64,000 nt of DNA from Hedera helix (GCA_947179155.2 OX359264.1:56289202-56353201), one strand, 5' to 3'. Shown: positions 34,739 to 47,979, counted from the first letter of the stretch. Notes: generated by a model not told the origin, from the sequence alone. A program made the numbers and translations.

Positions 34739-37700
34739 ATGGAAGAACAAACCCATCACAATATAGCTGAATCTCTCATTTATTCGTCTTCAACTACCCT
34801 TAATGGGCCTTCATCTTCTTCACAGGTTCAAGAAGAAGAGCAGCACCAGCAGCAGCAAGATCCGCAGCAATCGAATGTATTTAATCGAACAAATTTATCA
34901 TTTTCCAATTTGGGGTCGACTGATTTGGGACACAAAATCTGGTCCTGTCTCTTTGTGCTCATCACATTTTGGTTCTTCGGTCAGTCTTCTATCATCTTTT
35001 TATCAAATTTTTGTTAGTGTTGGTATAAGCTATACTTGTAAACTTTTTTCATGTTGCTGCTGCTTTGGTTGCTGAGGAAAAGAAAATTCAGAAACATAAA
35101 ATAATCCCTCAGTTCCAACAAACAAAAAAGTCCCATTTGATTTTTATTTTTATTTTTCCTAATTAATTTACCAAATCTTAATATTCAAAGTTGATGCGAA
35201 TTTATTTGCTTTTAACTAATGCAATAGTTAACATTGTAAACTACTTGATAAGTATTACTTAGTATAAATTATTATTTCAAAAATTAAAATAAATTCACTC
35301 ACAATTTGAATTTTAGGATTTTGCAAATTGGCTAGAATCAAATCCAAATGAAACTCTTTTTGTGGAACGGAGTGGCTAAAATTTAACCCTTTGTCATACA
35401 TTAGCTTGATGGAACATTTCTTTAACACTTTGGGCTGGCATGATTGTTTCGGAAAGTAGGTACCAGTATTGGATAATGGTGTGGTTTAGGTGCTAATCCT
35501 CAGTTTTGAGGAATTTGAATTATGAATCCATTTTGTCTAGTCTCCTGTGGGATTTATTCTTTAGTTTTGATAGAAGTGCCAAGTGTTTCAAATAAACTGA
35601 AATGCTATTTTCAAATCCAATTTCGTGAAATTCAGTGGCTCCCAACACACTTTAAGTAGAACTTCTAGTTTTAAAGTGCTATCAACTTCCAACGAAATAG
35701 TAAGGAAAGTGAAAATTTTCACAAATATCAGTTGGTTCTGACTATTTTCAATCTCCATTTGTATTTTGTCATGTATCAATTGATGTCTTCGTTCGTCCTG
35801 ATATTATTCATTTGCGTGGATTTTCCTGATATTGCATATCAGCAGCATTCATGACTGTGATATTTAGCTTTTATGGACCATTGGATTTGCATTTGGGCCC
35901 AAATTGCTCACGCCTTGTACAAGTTAACTCACTCTTTGTGCAGTCAATTAAGGTTATTTGCTCTTTTTCTCATTTGAACATTCCATTGCTTTTGGTTGCG
36001 GCTATTATACTATATTTAATCTCAGTTGCTTTATGAATAGTCTCAGGAAATAAAGGAGTCAACACATGGGGCAAGACTATATGGATTTTATGAAACTCCT
36101 TCTTTGGATGTTGAGATCACTTGGTCTGAGACACATGGTGCATATGTACAATTTGGTCATCACAAGGCAAAAATTCTCAAGTTTATTTTAAACCTATTAT
36201 ATACTTTAGTCTTAAATATGCTATGATTTGGTGTTACTTGAACTTTTTCTTGGCCCGTCTTTTTTCTTGAAATGGATTTCTGTCCGTCCCTTTTTCCAAA
36301 ACATTTCTCAGTAATGTTTATTATTTCAAGCGGAATCCTTAAGGAAAAAGTTCTTTAGAATCTGAAAATTTTGAGTTTGTTCATTCAAGGAAAAACTTAA
36401 AAACCTGCATATTATACAAAAAATTGGTGAAGCTCCCTATATGTGCTAATGCCTCAATTCATGAAGATGGCTGCTGAGATGCTGTGATAGCTGCACAATT
36501 GGAAATGATTATTCTGGTTTTGCAGGAATGGGAATACTTTCTGAACGGAGGATCTAAATTGAATATTTCATACTGTGTAAAATCCCCAATTTCTGCTCCT
36601 TTATCTCTTGTAATATCCCAAGGTAATAACTTCTTTTTGGCATCAGACCTAGTACCCTTTTTTGGATAATATTGTGCTTACAGTATGTATGGTTTGAATG
36701 TATATGAATCTGTAGGAGTTATTAGAACAATGTTCTACCAGACTTGGATTTGGGAACATAGACGAGTGTACTAAATATAAAAGTTAGAAAAGGAAGTAGC
36801 TTTAACTTAATATAAGTGTTGATAGCCTATGATTATCCTTTCGCTTTTAGAAATTTTGTGCTACTCATATGTTTAGGCTGCAAACTAAATAAACTGATCT
36901 CCTCCTATCCTTCTTCTGCTTGCAATTGTGAAACACTCTGTAGTATGGTTGTTTCTAGCATGTGCCTGGAAACTCCAGTTGGATGTCTATTCAGACAAAA
37001 GAATTACAATTTAGTGTTACTTAAGATTGTCATATGTATAACTCCATAAGGACATTCCTTAATTACTTTTGTACTTTCTCCAATATCCATTTTTGCAGGT
37101 AGAGACAGCCTTCTTGAGTGGATTGAGGATCCATCATATCCTAATACAACTTTGTCTTGGAATATTATTCACGGTAGTAAAAGATTGTTGTTATTTTTGT
37201 TGGTTGTTAATTGTGAATTAGTTCTCTTAATCATTTCTTCGTTACTTCTTCTTCTTCTTTTCTTCTTTTTTTTTTCTTTTATTTATTTATTTGCAGGGGA
37301 TGGTATGATCCAACAGGATATTTTGAGCTCTAAAAACTATTATATTGCACTGGGTAGCTTGAACACTGACGAGGTGGAGGTAATCATGTTAATATGTCAA
37401 TTTGTTCTTGTAAATTTTTTTTTTGGGTGCTTCAAGTTTTGAAATTATTTCAACTGCCAAGCTCTAAGTATGACAGAAGTCTATGGATGGTTGTAGTGAT
37501 GTCTTATGTAACAGTATATTTCCTAGTGAAAATAGCAATTCCCTTTAGGTTTTACCGTCCATATAACAAAGGCTAATCACACCAATTACAAGCACACAAA
37601 CTTGGTTTGTTAACTACCCACAAGTTGAAGGTCTAGTTTGCAGCTCATTAGTAAGAAAATAAGCTTGAATGAGCAGCAAATGAGGTGATCCTAAACTGTT

Positions 37701-40067
37701 TGTTTTCTGCACAGAATATTTTCAGTACAACAAGTGAGGTGTGATTTATAGAAAATATTATTACATTTATTTTGTAAATGCTGTTTACATTAGGATGAAA
37801 ATATAAATAAGGTACTCATTTGTTACTCCTTTTTCTTTAACTTATATTAAACAATACTACATTGTATAGGTTCAACTAAATTTTACGGTAAAGGCTTTTG
37901 TCTATGATACAACTAAAGCATATTACAACTGCTCTCTGAGTCATGGTGAATGCAGCCTTGAGATTTTTTTTCTGAGGACAAATGCTGCTCTCCTAACTTC
38001 TCCTGCTCATGAACAGGTAAAGATTTATTTTCTCCTAGAGTTTTTCCGTTTAACTTCCTGGTTTGAAAAGACTAATCTTTATTCATGCTAACCAATTCTG
38101 GACTTCTGTGATGAGACTTGAGCCTTCCCTTTTTTTAATTTAATTTACAAGACCTCTCCAATGATATCCAACTTGGGTTTTCGTGTTGGTATTTTAGAAG
38201 AACTAAGTTCACACTTTTCCAACACAAAATGTTCTTCAGATCCCATGTATTAAAAACTTACTTTTTCCCTTCTTTTTTTTGGGTTGTAGATAATGCTGTA
38301 CTTGTTTTGACTTTTCAAAAATAAAAATAACGTTTACTTGTTTTTGTTTACTCAGGGTATGGCCAATGATGAGTGGTATGTCAAATTGTCTTATGGTCCC
38401 CGATGGATATCTTTTTTTCTAGGATCAGGTCATTTTTTATATGCTTTTATTTATTTTTTTCTTATGGAACCCTGTAATAACGTTTATTCTTACATTATTG
38501 ATTGCTTCTACATGTAGGTTATGTGTCCATCTTCATGATATTGGCCTTCAAAATATTTAGTCTGTTCCAGATTGACAGAAGAAATAGAGTGATGATACAA
38601 GCTGTGGAGACTGGATCTGAACAAGCCCCATTACTTTCGCGAAAAGATGATGATCTCTCGAGCTTGGGTTCATCCTACGATTCAATCTCTCATGATGAGG
38701 AAGAACTGGATAAGTGGCTTGCAGTGGGTTATTCTGACGGAAAGCAACTAGAGGGAGAAACCAATAGCAATCCTCTGCGTCTTTGTGTTATATGCTTTGA
38801 TGCCCCCAGGGACTGCTTCTTTCTTCCATGTGGCCACTCTGCCACATGTTTTACTTGTGGAACAAGGTTAGCTCACTCCTCTGTTGAATATTGGTAGGAA
38901 ATTTTAAGGTTTGGGAGGTCTAAGGCTAAGCAAAATTTTTGAAACGCGCACCAAACTGATTTAAGGTTGTTTGAGAAATACTATAAAAACCTTTGGTTTG
39001 GCTTGGGTAGGGTTCATTCAAGAAACCATTTATAAAAGCAACCCACCTGCCCAACTCGACTGTATTTATATATTTTATGTCACATACTATAGTACTCTCT
39101 CCGTTCCATATTATTTGATCATTGTTAACTTTTCAAAGTCAACTTAAGCGATTTTTAAACTCAAAATTGACATAATATTTTTTTAATTTTAATCAATACA
39201 GTGATAAATATTGTAAACTATCTAAAAAGTATTGCTCACTGTAAGTTTTATTGTTTCATAATTTTTAATGAGCCATCTCAGTTTTGAGTTTGGAAAAGTC
39301 ACAAATTGACTTTCAAAAGTCAATAATAATCATATAATTTGGAACGGAGGGAGTATAACATATATTGTACTTATGTGTTCAGTTTTGAGATTCTGAAGTT
39401 TACATTATGTGGCCCTGTTTATCCTTTGATTATTTTTTTGCATATAATTATCAACTTTGAAAAGTTTTAAGAACCTTTTGCAAACAGGTGGTTTAAAAGC
39501 CAAACCGAACAACGATATGGGGTTTGGGTGGTTTCAAAATTAAGATGGTTCAATTTGGTTCACAATATTGAATAATCATGGTGGTTTGGTTTGGTTATGG
39601 TTTGAGCCTAGAGTGTCCCCAAAGCAACCCATGCACACTCCTACTTGCGATATTTGATTCCCCAGCTATAGGGATTTAGTTGAAAAGTATGTGGTGTTAT
39701 GTAAATAAATCACTCTTTCCTACTATCAGTTCAGGATCTCTGATCAAATGCATTATTATGCTCATTTATGTCCTAATCTTCCATTTTGCGTTCAGGATCC
39801 ACCTTATTGTGCTGGTTAACTTATGTATGAGCTAACAAGTGCTGAGCTTATTATTCAAACTGAATGTTCCCATGCATTACTTTATCCTTTTTGGTTTCAA
39901 TTTATTTTTAGTTTAAACGCTTCATGTGTTGTAGATTTGTTTATGGCTTAATAAGCAAATTTGATAAATGTTCGAGTTTATTACCCTGCAGGATTATTGA
40001 TGAGGCTGGTAGATGTCCCATCTGCTGTAGGACCATGAAGAAGGTGAGGAAGATAATCGCAGTATGA
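34739..40067 (+). CDS. Membrane RING-type E3 ubiquitin ligase, APD family
   Basis: Ten exons: 34739-34979, 35846-35952, 36047-36166, 36526-36622, 37099-37173, 37297-37379, 37870-38016, 38356-38428, 38518-38866, 39992-40067. They join in frame to 455 residues. A Gln/Ser-rich N-terminus leads into a membrane segment (about 70-93, WSCLFVLITFWFF). A lumenal domain follows with the family's WSETH, KEWEYFLNGGSKLNISY and WYVKLSYGPRW blocks. A second membrane segment (about 312-335) precedes an acidic stretch and a C-terminal C3HC4 RING (about 402-445: CVICFDAPRDCFFLPCGH...CPIC). Arabidopsis APD1-4 act in male gametophyte development and endomembrane ubiquitination. Intron 3 has a GC donor (CACAAG|GCAAAA). 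Exon 2 has tandem acceptors at 35842 and 35845. Introns 1 and 9 carry MITEs. Confidence 0.9.
35104..35377. mobile_element. Stowaway-like MITE in APD intron 1
   Basis: The terminal inverted repeats are ATCCCTCAGTTCC and, at the right, GGAACGGAGTGGC. TA flanks both ends (35102-35103 and 35378-35379). AAAGTCCCATTTGATT on the left pairs with AAATCCAAATGAAACTCTTT on the right. A TA target site and CTCCGTTCC-type ends indicate Tc1/mariner-related Stowaway. Confidence 0.75.
39095..39353. mobile_element. Stowaway MITE in APD intron 9
   Basis: 259 bp with well-kept ends, CTCTCTCCGTTCCATATTAT and ATAATTTGGAACGGAGGGAG, flanked by TA on both sides. Inside are the paired AACTTTTCAAAGTCAAC and TTGACTTTCAAAAGTCAA motifs usual for this group. 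Confidence 0.9.
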
Positions 40068-40836
40068 GCAGTGTATCCAACTTTACTTAAATCTTCAGCC
40101 ACCCGGGTCGACCAACTCCGAGATATTCATTGGAGATGCATTCTATTACATGAGGATGAAGTGGGTTTTCAAAGGATTTGTGTTCTAGGTGTTTGCTGAA
40201 GCATGATTGCATGAGAGGCACAGACTATAAAGACCGACTATAGATTTCGAACCAAGTGTCTAGGTCAGAGACTATACTTATTTCCTTCAACTGTAAAACT
40301 ATGGTTTAGGCATTCATTCTGTACAAATATACCATAATTATATGCATCAAGCCCATGTAAGTTGGTTTCAAATTTAGTAGGACCAAAGCTCGTTGCTTTC
40401 ACCTGACTCCATCCTGTACACTGATGATTATTGTAATGGTGACACGAGGATAACGTTGAAATTTCCTGCTACAAATTTTTGTGTGTTGTACAAATAGTTT
40501 GTTCAGAGTTTCAATTCAGATGGTTACAATACGGACAGTTCTGTCCAAGTGCACAACTGCTCCATTTTGTTCTTATACTCAGATTGACGGAACCCATAAA
40601 AAATGGTGATATCATAGCTCCTCTGCTTTCTGTATGAAACATGGTAATGTTATAATCTACCCAAGGAACAGAAATTTCCGGGTTGAATATCATAACTACT
40701 CTTAAGCTTCTTTGATCTCCCCCTGGAGAGAATCACAAAATACGCAGAACACAAGTAATACAGACTACCAAGAATCACCTCATTGGAAAATGAAATTTAT
40801 GGTAAACATACATAAGTCACATAGACTAATACTTAG

Positions 40837-42663
40837 TTAAATGCGCTTAACAGCTGTGACTACTTCTTTCAGAGTTTTGAAGTCGAGTATTGAGCTTCCA
40901 TTTGATCCTAAAGCTTTGATTGCTTGTTCTCTGAGTACACCAATGTTGTTCCTCAGTACCTTCCCCTTTTCACTCAACAAAACAAGATCTAAAGCATTCA
41001 TCATTCCATGTTTCGTGAACACTCCACCCTCGATTTTAACCCCAAACCGCCACACCTCCTCCACCAAACGTATGGTCAAAAAATGTTCCCCTAAAAATGG
41101 CCTGCCAATCAAAGGCACGCCGCCTGTAATACTCTCCAACATAGAATTCCACCCACAATGCGTTACATGGGCTCCAACCGAAGAATGTTCCAACACTAGC
41201 AACTGAGGAGCCCATGAAACTACCTTCCCAATATTACTACTACTTGTTCTCTCAATAAATCCTTCTGGCAAAATGTGCCATTCACTCGCTGGGAGTGACC
41301 AAAGAAATGGAACTGCAGTTGCTTCCAGCGCTTGGGTGCATGCCACAAGTTCCTCTGGTGGGCACTTCATCAAGGTACCAAAGCTAATATATGCAACTGA
41401 TGCAGCTTTATGCTTGTTCAACCAAATTATGCAGTCGCTGGATGATTTAGATGTTGGCGCAGGCTGGTTTAATGAATTGTAGAGTGATGAGGGGCCAATG
41501 CTGAGCACCTTTGTTTGTAATTTTGATTTTAAATCCTCGGTGACGACAGTGTCAAGTTCTTCAAAGGAGTTGAGCACAACTGCGGCTGCTTTTGGCAAGG
41601 TTAAGGCCATCTGATAATGCAAAACTCCGAGCAAGTGCTGTCTGTCCTCTAAGAGGAGTTTAGGTATGTCACTGATGCGTATTGCCGACATTCCGGGGAT
41701 GAGTTGAAATGGTTGTTGCTCTGCATTACCATCTTGCTTACCTGCTTAATTACAACAAGAAGGTATAATAATTTAGCTATATTTCTTTTCTTTTTGCTGT
41801 GTTGGAGTGGGATAGGAGTTATATATTCTTTGAAAACTACTTCCTTCGTCCTCTAAAGTATGGCCTAAGCTACAATTTTTTTGTCCTCACGAGGACCGCA
41901 ATAAATACATAAAGTAAAAGCTCAAATATATTATTTAGCAGGGTCCATCACTATTAAAAAAAAAAATAGACATCACTGTAATTTTTTGTTGGGTCACTAA
42001 AAATAAACTTGGAACTTATGATACCCTCTTTTTTCTACTTATTTTGATAACCAAAAACTAAAACACTTGATGCACAAAAGTAAATAAGCAAAATTGATAT
42101 TTTTCACTCGTAAATTTACTAAATAAACTCCACAAAATCCAACTAAGGTAATAATTAAGATTCACATAGTTGCCTGTTGTTTCATTAATGATGCCAAGTA
42201 TAAGATCAGTATTGACATGAGTAGCAAGAGGAAGAGCTCCGGCAGCCCAATATCCAACCCAAGGAACTGCCATCTCCTCCGCCATCTCAGCCACAAACCA
42301 ATACCACGCATCCGTAAACAAGCAACCAACCTTCACGCCGGTTTCCGCCTCCGCCTCTTCCACGCCCTTCTTAATATTATCCGGCGTCGCTTCTAAGAAC
42401 AATCTAACACTATCCCCGATAAAATCACTCGAAAACACATGCCCCTCCGGCACCCCATCCCACACGCTATACACTTTAACATTGCCAAATTCATCAATAT
42501 TACTAGAGCAAATCCTGGCATTGGAGGTTGGTGTGTTGAAGAAAGAAAATCTGACGTCCGGTGCCGAGGTCGCTAGCCTTTGCACTAGTTCGAGTAGAGG
42601 AGCTGCGTGTGTGCCGAAAGGGAAAGCAAAGACAGCAACGTGACTAGAAAATGAAGTACTCAT
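40837..42663 (-). CDS. UDP-glycosyltransferase, UGT78-like; predicted flavonoid 3-O-galactosyltransferase
   Basis: Two exons, 42174-42663 and 40837-41741, give 464 residues. The start is MSTSFSSHVAVFAFPFGTHA; His19 is the expected catalytic base and Asp118 in FTDAW its partner. The 44-residue PSPG donor-binding box spans 340-383 (WAPQLL...HCGWNS...GEH). Its last residue is His383, where glucosyltransferases have Gln. In flavonoid 3-O-GTs from Aralia and others His here goes with UDP-galactose use, so an anthocyanidin or flavonol 3-O-galactosyltransferase is the best guess. The intron has a GC donor (ACAACAG|GCAACT); the nearby GT (ACTAT|GTGAAT) would put exon 2 out of frame. The acceptor is AAGCAG|GTAAG. 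The gene converges with APD, 770 bp apart. Substrate is inferred, not shown. Confidence 0.85.
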
Positions 42664-42727
42664 GTTTTTCTTGCTACTTGTCTGAGACTACTGTCTTTGT
42701 CTATCATATGAGAGTAGTAGTGGTATG

Positions 42728-42745
42728 TTGTTTATATATATATGA
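42728..42745 (-). promoter_or_regulatory. TATA box of the UGT gene
   Basis: On the minus strand a run of ATATATATATAAACAAC lies about 70 bases before the ATG at 42663, a normal distance for a plant TATA box with a short leader. Confidence 0.5.
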
Positions 42746-43180
42746 AAAATTTATTCGAACGTAACATTTAAATATAATATCGAAGATTATATTTATTTTA
42801 ATTATTAAAAAATAAAATATAATATAAATTGTAATATTTTATTTTATTTTTAATAATTAAAATAAATATATTATTTAAATATTATTTACTTGTACTTTTT
42901 TAATAAAATTATTTAAAAAAATTACCCGTTAACTTTATCTGTAAATAAAAATAAAAATATAATCTCACTTTATTTATATTTTAAAAATAAGATAAAATTA
43001 TTCTCTTTTATTTTTTTTATAACAATAAGAGTTATAAATAATTTTTTTAAATAAATATAAAAACACCTTATTCATTATATTCGAGTGGCTCAAATTTGCC
43101 CAAACTGTTCAAAAATATCTTAGTATCGGAATGCGTGTTAGATATTTATCCCGTACCGCGGCATTCCGCTTATCCATGTA

Positions 43181-43535
43181 TTCCCTCCGTTCCTTTTTAT
43201 TTTAGAAAGATTTGTGATCTTTTTATTTATAGTTAATAGATTTTAAAAAAATATTAAATATTTAATTTTTTATATTATTTTATTTATTTGCTTTTCAATT
43301 GACATTTTAAAAAAAATTAAAAAATAAAATAAATGTTTTATTTAATTAATTAAAATAAATATACAATTTTAATATTATTTTTCAAAATTTATTTAAAAAA
43401 ATAAAAGATAAATAATTAAATATAAAAATAACATGATAAACTAAGTCATTAACATTTTATTAAAATTTATAAATGACAAATAATGCGGAATAAATTTTAA
43501 TATTTAAAAAGATAAATAAAAAAGAATGAAGAGAG
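43181..43535. mobile_element. Stowaway MITE upstream of the UGT gene
   Basis: 355 bp between TA dinucleotides (43179-43180, 43536-43537). The left end is TTCCCTCCGTTCCTTTTTAT and the right end ATAAAAAAGAATGAAGAGAG, inverted copies with several mismatches. The interior is almost all A and T. Confidence 0.75.
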
Positions 43536-46139
43536 TATCTTTTATAATTAAAAGATAATTTATTTCTTTTTTATTTTTTTAATAATTTTTCAAAAATAAA
43601 TATTAATTTTTTTTAATTTAATTAATTAAATAAAATATTAATTATATTTTTTAATTTATATTTATATCCTTAAATCGTCAATTAAAAAATATAATGTGCA
43701 CATAAGAAAATACAACAATTAATGGTCCACTGAATGCAACAATTAATGCATGAGTGCAAGAGACTCGATTACATACTCATTTATTTTTATTATTATTAAG
43801 ACTAAATATAAAATAAATATATATTTTTAGGTTTTAAGAAAATAACTTTCCTTTTTTATTTTATGAAACGCACGAAGAAAAAAAAAGAAGAGTTTTTTTA
43901 AGGGGATCGAAATATTGGACCGAAAGATTTTTTTTAATTTTTTTTTTAACTCTTAAATTTTTTATAATTATAATAATAAAAATAAATATTAGAAAGTATG
44001 TGGTTGTCGGACTATTCAATGTTAAATTATTTAGTATACATTGGTGCATGAAGTTTTTATCGGGTGCGGATGGTTCTAAATGGGCAAATTCAAATAATTC
44101 AGGATAACAATTTTAGGCCAATTTATTATAGAATTTTCTCTTTTTAAAATTATAAAATTATTATTAATTTTTAAAAAATTAATTTAAAATATTTTCAAAT
44201 TTAAAATTAACACAATTTATTTAAAATTTTAAAATAATAAATTTTATAATTAATAGTATTTTTAAAATAATTCATAATATTCATAATTATATTAATAAAT
44301 AAATTATATTTATGTTAATTTTAAATTTTAAATTAATTTTATAATTTAAAACAGAAATATTTTTGAATCTCTGATCACCGATCACTCTACAATACCAACC
44401 GTTTACCGCCCTTGTCACAGCCTTTGGCCATCTTTTGCCGCCGAAAGCCCCACTGCCAACCACCACGTACTCCTACACGGCATTTGGCCATCCACACATC
44501 TATATATGTGGATAGTGTAAAAAAAATAAAAAATAAAATAAAATAAAATAAAGTTAAAAATAAAGAAAAAGGTTGTTTATGAGTGGGAGAGTAAAAATAG
44601 AGATAGAATATAATAGGGAAAAAGAAACTGTGATAAAATTTCAAGAGAGTTATTTTTGTTATTCTCCCTTTATAATGTAGATTAGTTTATGTAGCACACA
44701 CATATTAAAAAAAATATAAAAAAAAAAAAAAAAAAAAAAAATATGAATTAGAGGAGATAAGAGAAAAAATAGAGAGAAAAAATAAAAGAGAAAATAGAGA
44801 AGTTATTGATATATTATGACAGAGCCTCAAAAGTTTTCCTATGTGTTATTAGCACTTTATTATTGAGTTTTGGACAAAAAAGAAAAGAAAAAAAGACTTA
44901 AATAAAACTAAAAAGAAAATAATAGAAAACATAAAAAAATTCCTGTGCTATTTTTGAATTTTTAAAAGAAAAAAATTCAAAATAAAAAAAAAACTTGCGT
45001 TTTTGAGTTCTAATAAAAAAAAATATCACTTTTATAATTTTACCCTTCTTTACACATGACATACCAATTATAGGTGTCCTGAACTATGAATCATCCAACG
45101 TTTTGAGTTTTAATTTTTCTACACAATAACCCAATATATTTAAATTCAAAAAATAAATTCATAAAATTTAAATCATATAAATTGCACTCAGAAAATGCCA
45201 ATTTTATGATATCTCCACCAAGAACATAAGTATCAATGGCTTCGAATGATGTTAATGTCTAAGAGATTTAAAGCATCAGTAGCATTCCTAATGAAAAGTA
45301 TGATTCTCAAAAGGCACATATGCATTCTTAACAAATTGACTTTAGTACTAATCCACGAATAATGATTATACCTCATGATCATATGAGTTAATTTATTAAT
45401 TAAAATAAATTAATTTAAATGATTATAAATTAATTCAAAAGTACGACTAACAAAATTATATTTCATGATCAAATTTAACTTATTAATTAAAATGAGATAA
45501 TTAGGATAGTCATGAGTTATATCGAACGATCAATATTACATTTAATATGGTAATTAATAATTATAATTAATTAATATTATATTTAATACGATAATTAATA
45601 ATTGTAATTAATTTAACTAGTTCATGGCTCGTACGGAATATCAAACTAATACATTAGTATTGCACACATCAAGTAAACAGAATAAAATAAAATATTCAAA
45701 TATAGATAAAAACAATTACCAATACATCGCTATTTAATATTCGACCGATTAAATAAAAATAATCATGTGCTTTCGCAGCAAGGAGAGGAGACAAATGTTA
45801 CGATGCATGTTCTTGGTGCTACAGATGCTTTAAATCTTGATGAGCAAACTGCCCCTTAACTGTTGAAGGAAACTACACTTTTGGCTTACAAATGACGGTA
45901 AAAATCTAATAGCATATATATATATATATGCATAAATACAGTACGAGTCAATTTATATATACATCTATTTTACGTCCACCTTTTCAAAATACAAGTTTAA
46001 AAAGTCTTTAGTTAAATAAAATTAAAAAACGAGAGCGTTAGAGGGAAGGGACCCACTTGTTATTTTGCTTTTGCATTTTGTTAGGGTTCGTATATTGCCT
46101 TGTACATAGTATATCAAATCAGAAACACTGATTACACTT

Positions 46140-46553
46140 GGGCTACGTTTATTTATAAGAATTATAATTTTGAAATTATAATTATAATATATAGATTATA
46201 ATTCCAAACTTATATTTGTTTAAAAGGAATACACTTAAAATAAAATTATTAATCTTAAAAATGTTTTATTTATTTTTAAATTTGGATTTGAGACTAATAG
46301 TCCAATGATTATAAAATGACTTATTAGTTTTGAGATTATAATTCTTGATTGAATATGATATTAAATAATTCCTGATATTAAGTCATTTTATAATTTCTGA
46401 ACTAATAGTCCAAAGTTCAAATTTAAAAACAAACAAGACAATGATAAAATTAATAGACTTATCTCAATTGTAATTCTTACAAATAAATATAATCTTAGAA
46501 TTATAATATAATATCTTGAGATTATAATTCTTACAATTAAACATGGTCTTAGA
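46140..46553. repeat. AT-rich foldback, MITE-like
   Basis: GGGCTACGTTTATTTATAAG at the left is roughly complementary to the right end TTACAATTAAACATGGTC. A second inner pair (AAGAATTATAAT / ATTATAATTCTTAC) recurs several times. No target duplication was found, so the superfamily is not assigned. Confidence 0.45.
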
Positions 46554-47979
46554 TAAATACAAAATTAATAATTATTTATTAGTACATTAAAACCCAACTC
46601 AACCCAACTCAACCCCACCCAAACCAAACATATTATGGGGGAAGAAAAAATAAAACAATAGATATATATTATGAAACAGTTCAGGTTATAAGCACGTACA
46701 AACAACAAAAGGACATTAATTAACTACGGAAGAACATCAATAATATTTATCAAATTGCTTTATAATATCTGCTTTGAAAATAATATATACTGCTTCATCA
46801 ATTAACAACGGGAGAACACCAACTTCTGAAAATCAATGATTATTATACACGCACGCATATGGAATATTCAAATAACATATCGAATCAAGGTACAATTATG
46901 GAGATTTTGTGGTGCTTGTGCCCTCTACCTAGAACTATGATCCTACTCTACTTCTCGATTAGAACTTTACACACATGGCGTTAGGTGTATTCTACTGATA
47001 TTCGTAATAAAAAAAATTAAAAACATGAGTTGTAATTTAAAATTTGTTATACCGTAAGTTAATGATAATATGATAAGTATAAAAATGTTATTTATCTTAA
47101 TTTTTTCCCTTTCAATTCGGTTAATTTTGAATGGAATTTTTTTGCAAGAAAAGTAACTAAATTTTCGGTTCATTTATTTTCTTTTTTGTTTATTAAAAAA
47201 AACTCAAAAACATAAAAATTGAATAGAAAATTTAAATTTTTCGTCAATTTTTTTTTCTTCTCTCTCTATTTTAAAACTCAAAAATAGAGTGTAGGGATCG
47301 GAACACACGCTAATTCATATTTTGCTTATAAATAATTTTAAGATTTAAAATTATAATTTTGAGGATGAAATAAAAATCTTGTTAAAATTATAGGGTAAAA
47401 TATAAAAATAAGAGAGTTATTGTTCCTGCAGTGCTCAATATGTTTTTCAATAGTTATTTTTTCTTGGAACGGACTACGGAGGTCTCAAAAATTATTCATC
47501 AGGATTGTGGTTAGTTATGAGAGTAGAGGCAGAATAGAAGTGAAGAACGTGGGATGGTCATCGAGTGTGCAGCTTGTAGTAATTTGTTATTAATTTAAAT
47601 TCTTAGTTATTACACAATTTAAAAGAAGGCAGTTTTTTTTTTTACACTCTTTTATAAAATAGATAGATATAGATAAATAAATAGATATATTTATATTTAA
47701 AAAGATATATAAATGTGACTTCTACAATTTAAATAACAATTTTTATTTTTGTTATATAACTGTATTCTTTATTTAAATGTAAATATAATGAAATTAACTG
47801 AATTTATGGGTAAATTTTTTTATTTTACGATAAAGATGAATGAAAGCGTTATAAAACCATTGAAAGAAAGAATATGATGATGTTAATCTTTATAACTAAC
47901 TCCCCCCATTAATCCACTCATTAAGTTTTATCAAAGAAAGAATTTGAAGCTTAAACAGTTGAGGAGGAGGAGGAGAAGA

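Larger units (their letters stand above)
42750..47979. other. 5.2-kb very AT-rich gene-free interval
   Basis: No coding sequence is supported; short frames are Lys/Asn/Ile/Phe-rich products of base composition. It contains a Stowaway MITE (43181-43535), AT-rich inverted-repeat DNA at about 44130-44350, poly-A runs at 44710-44741, and a foldback at 46140-46553. Around 45780-45900 a short stretch has more balanced composition, but I cannot assign it. Confidence 0.55.

Noticed and set aside
44387..44644. 85-residue minus-strand frame
   Set aside because: Dominated by Phe/Tyr/Ile from T-rich DNA; no family signal.
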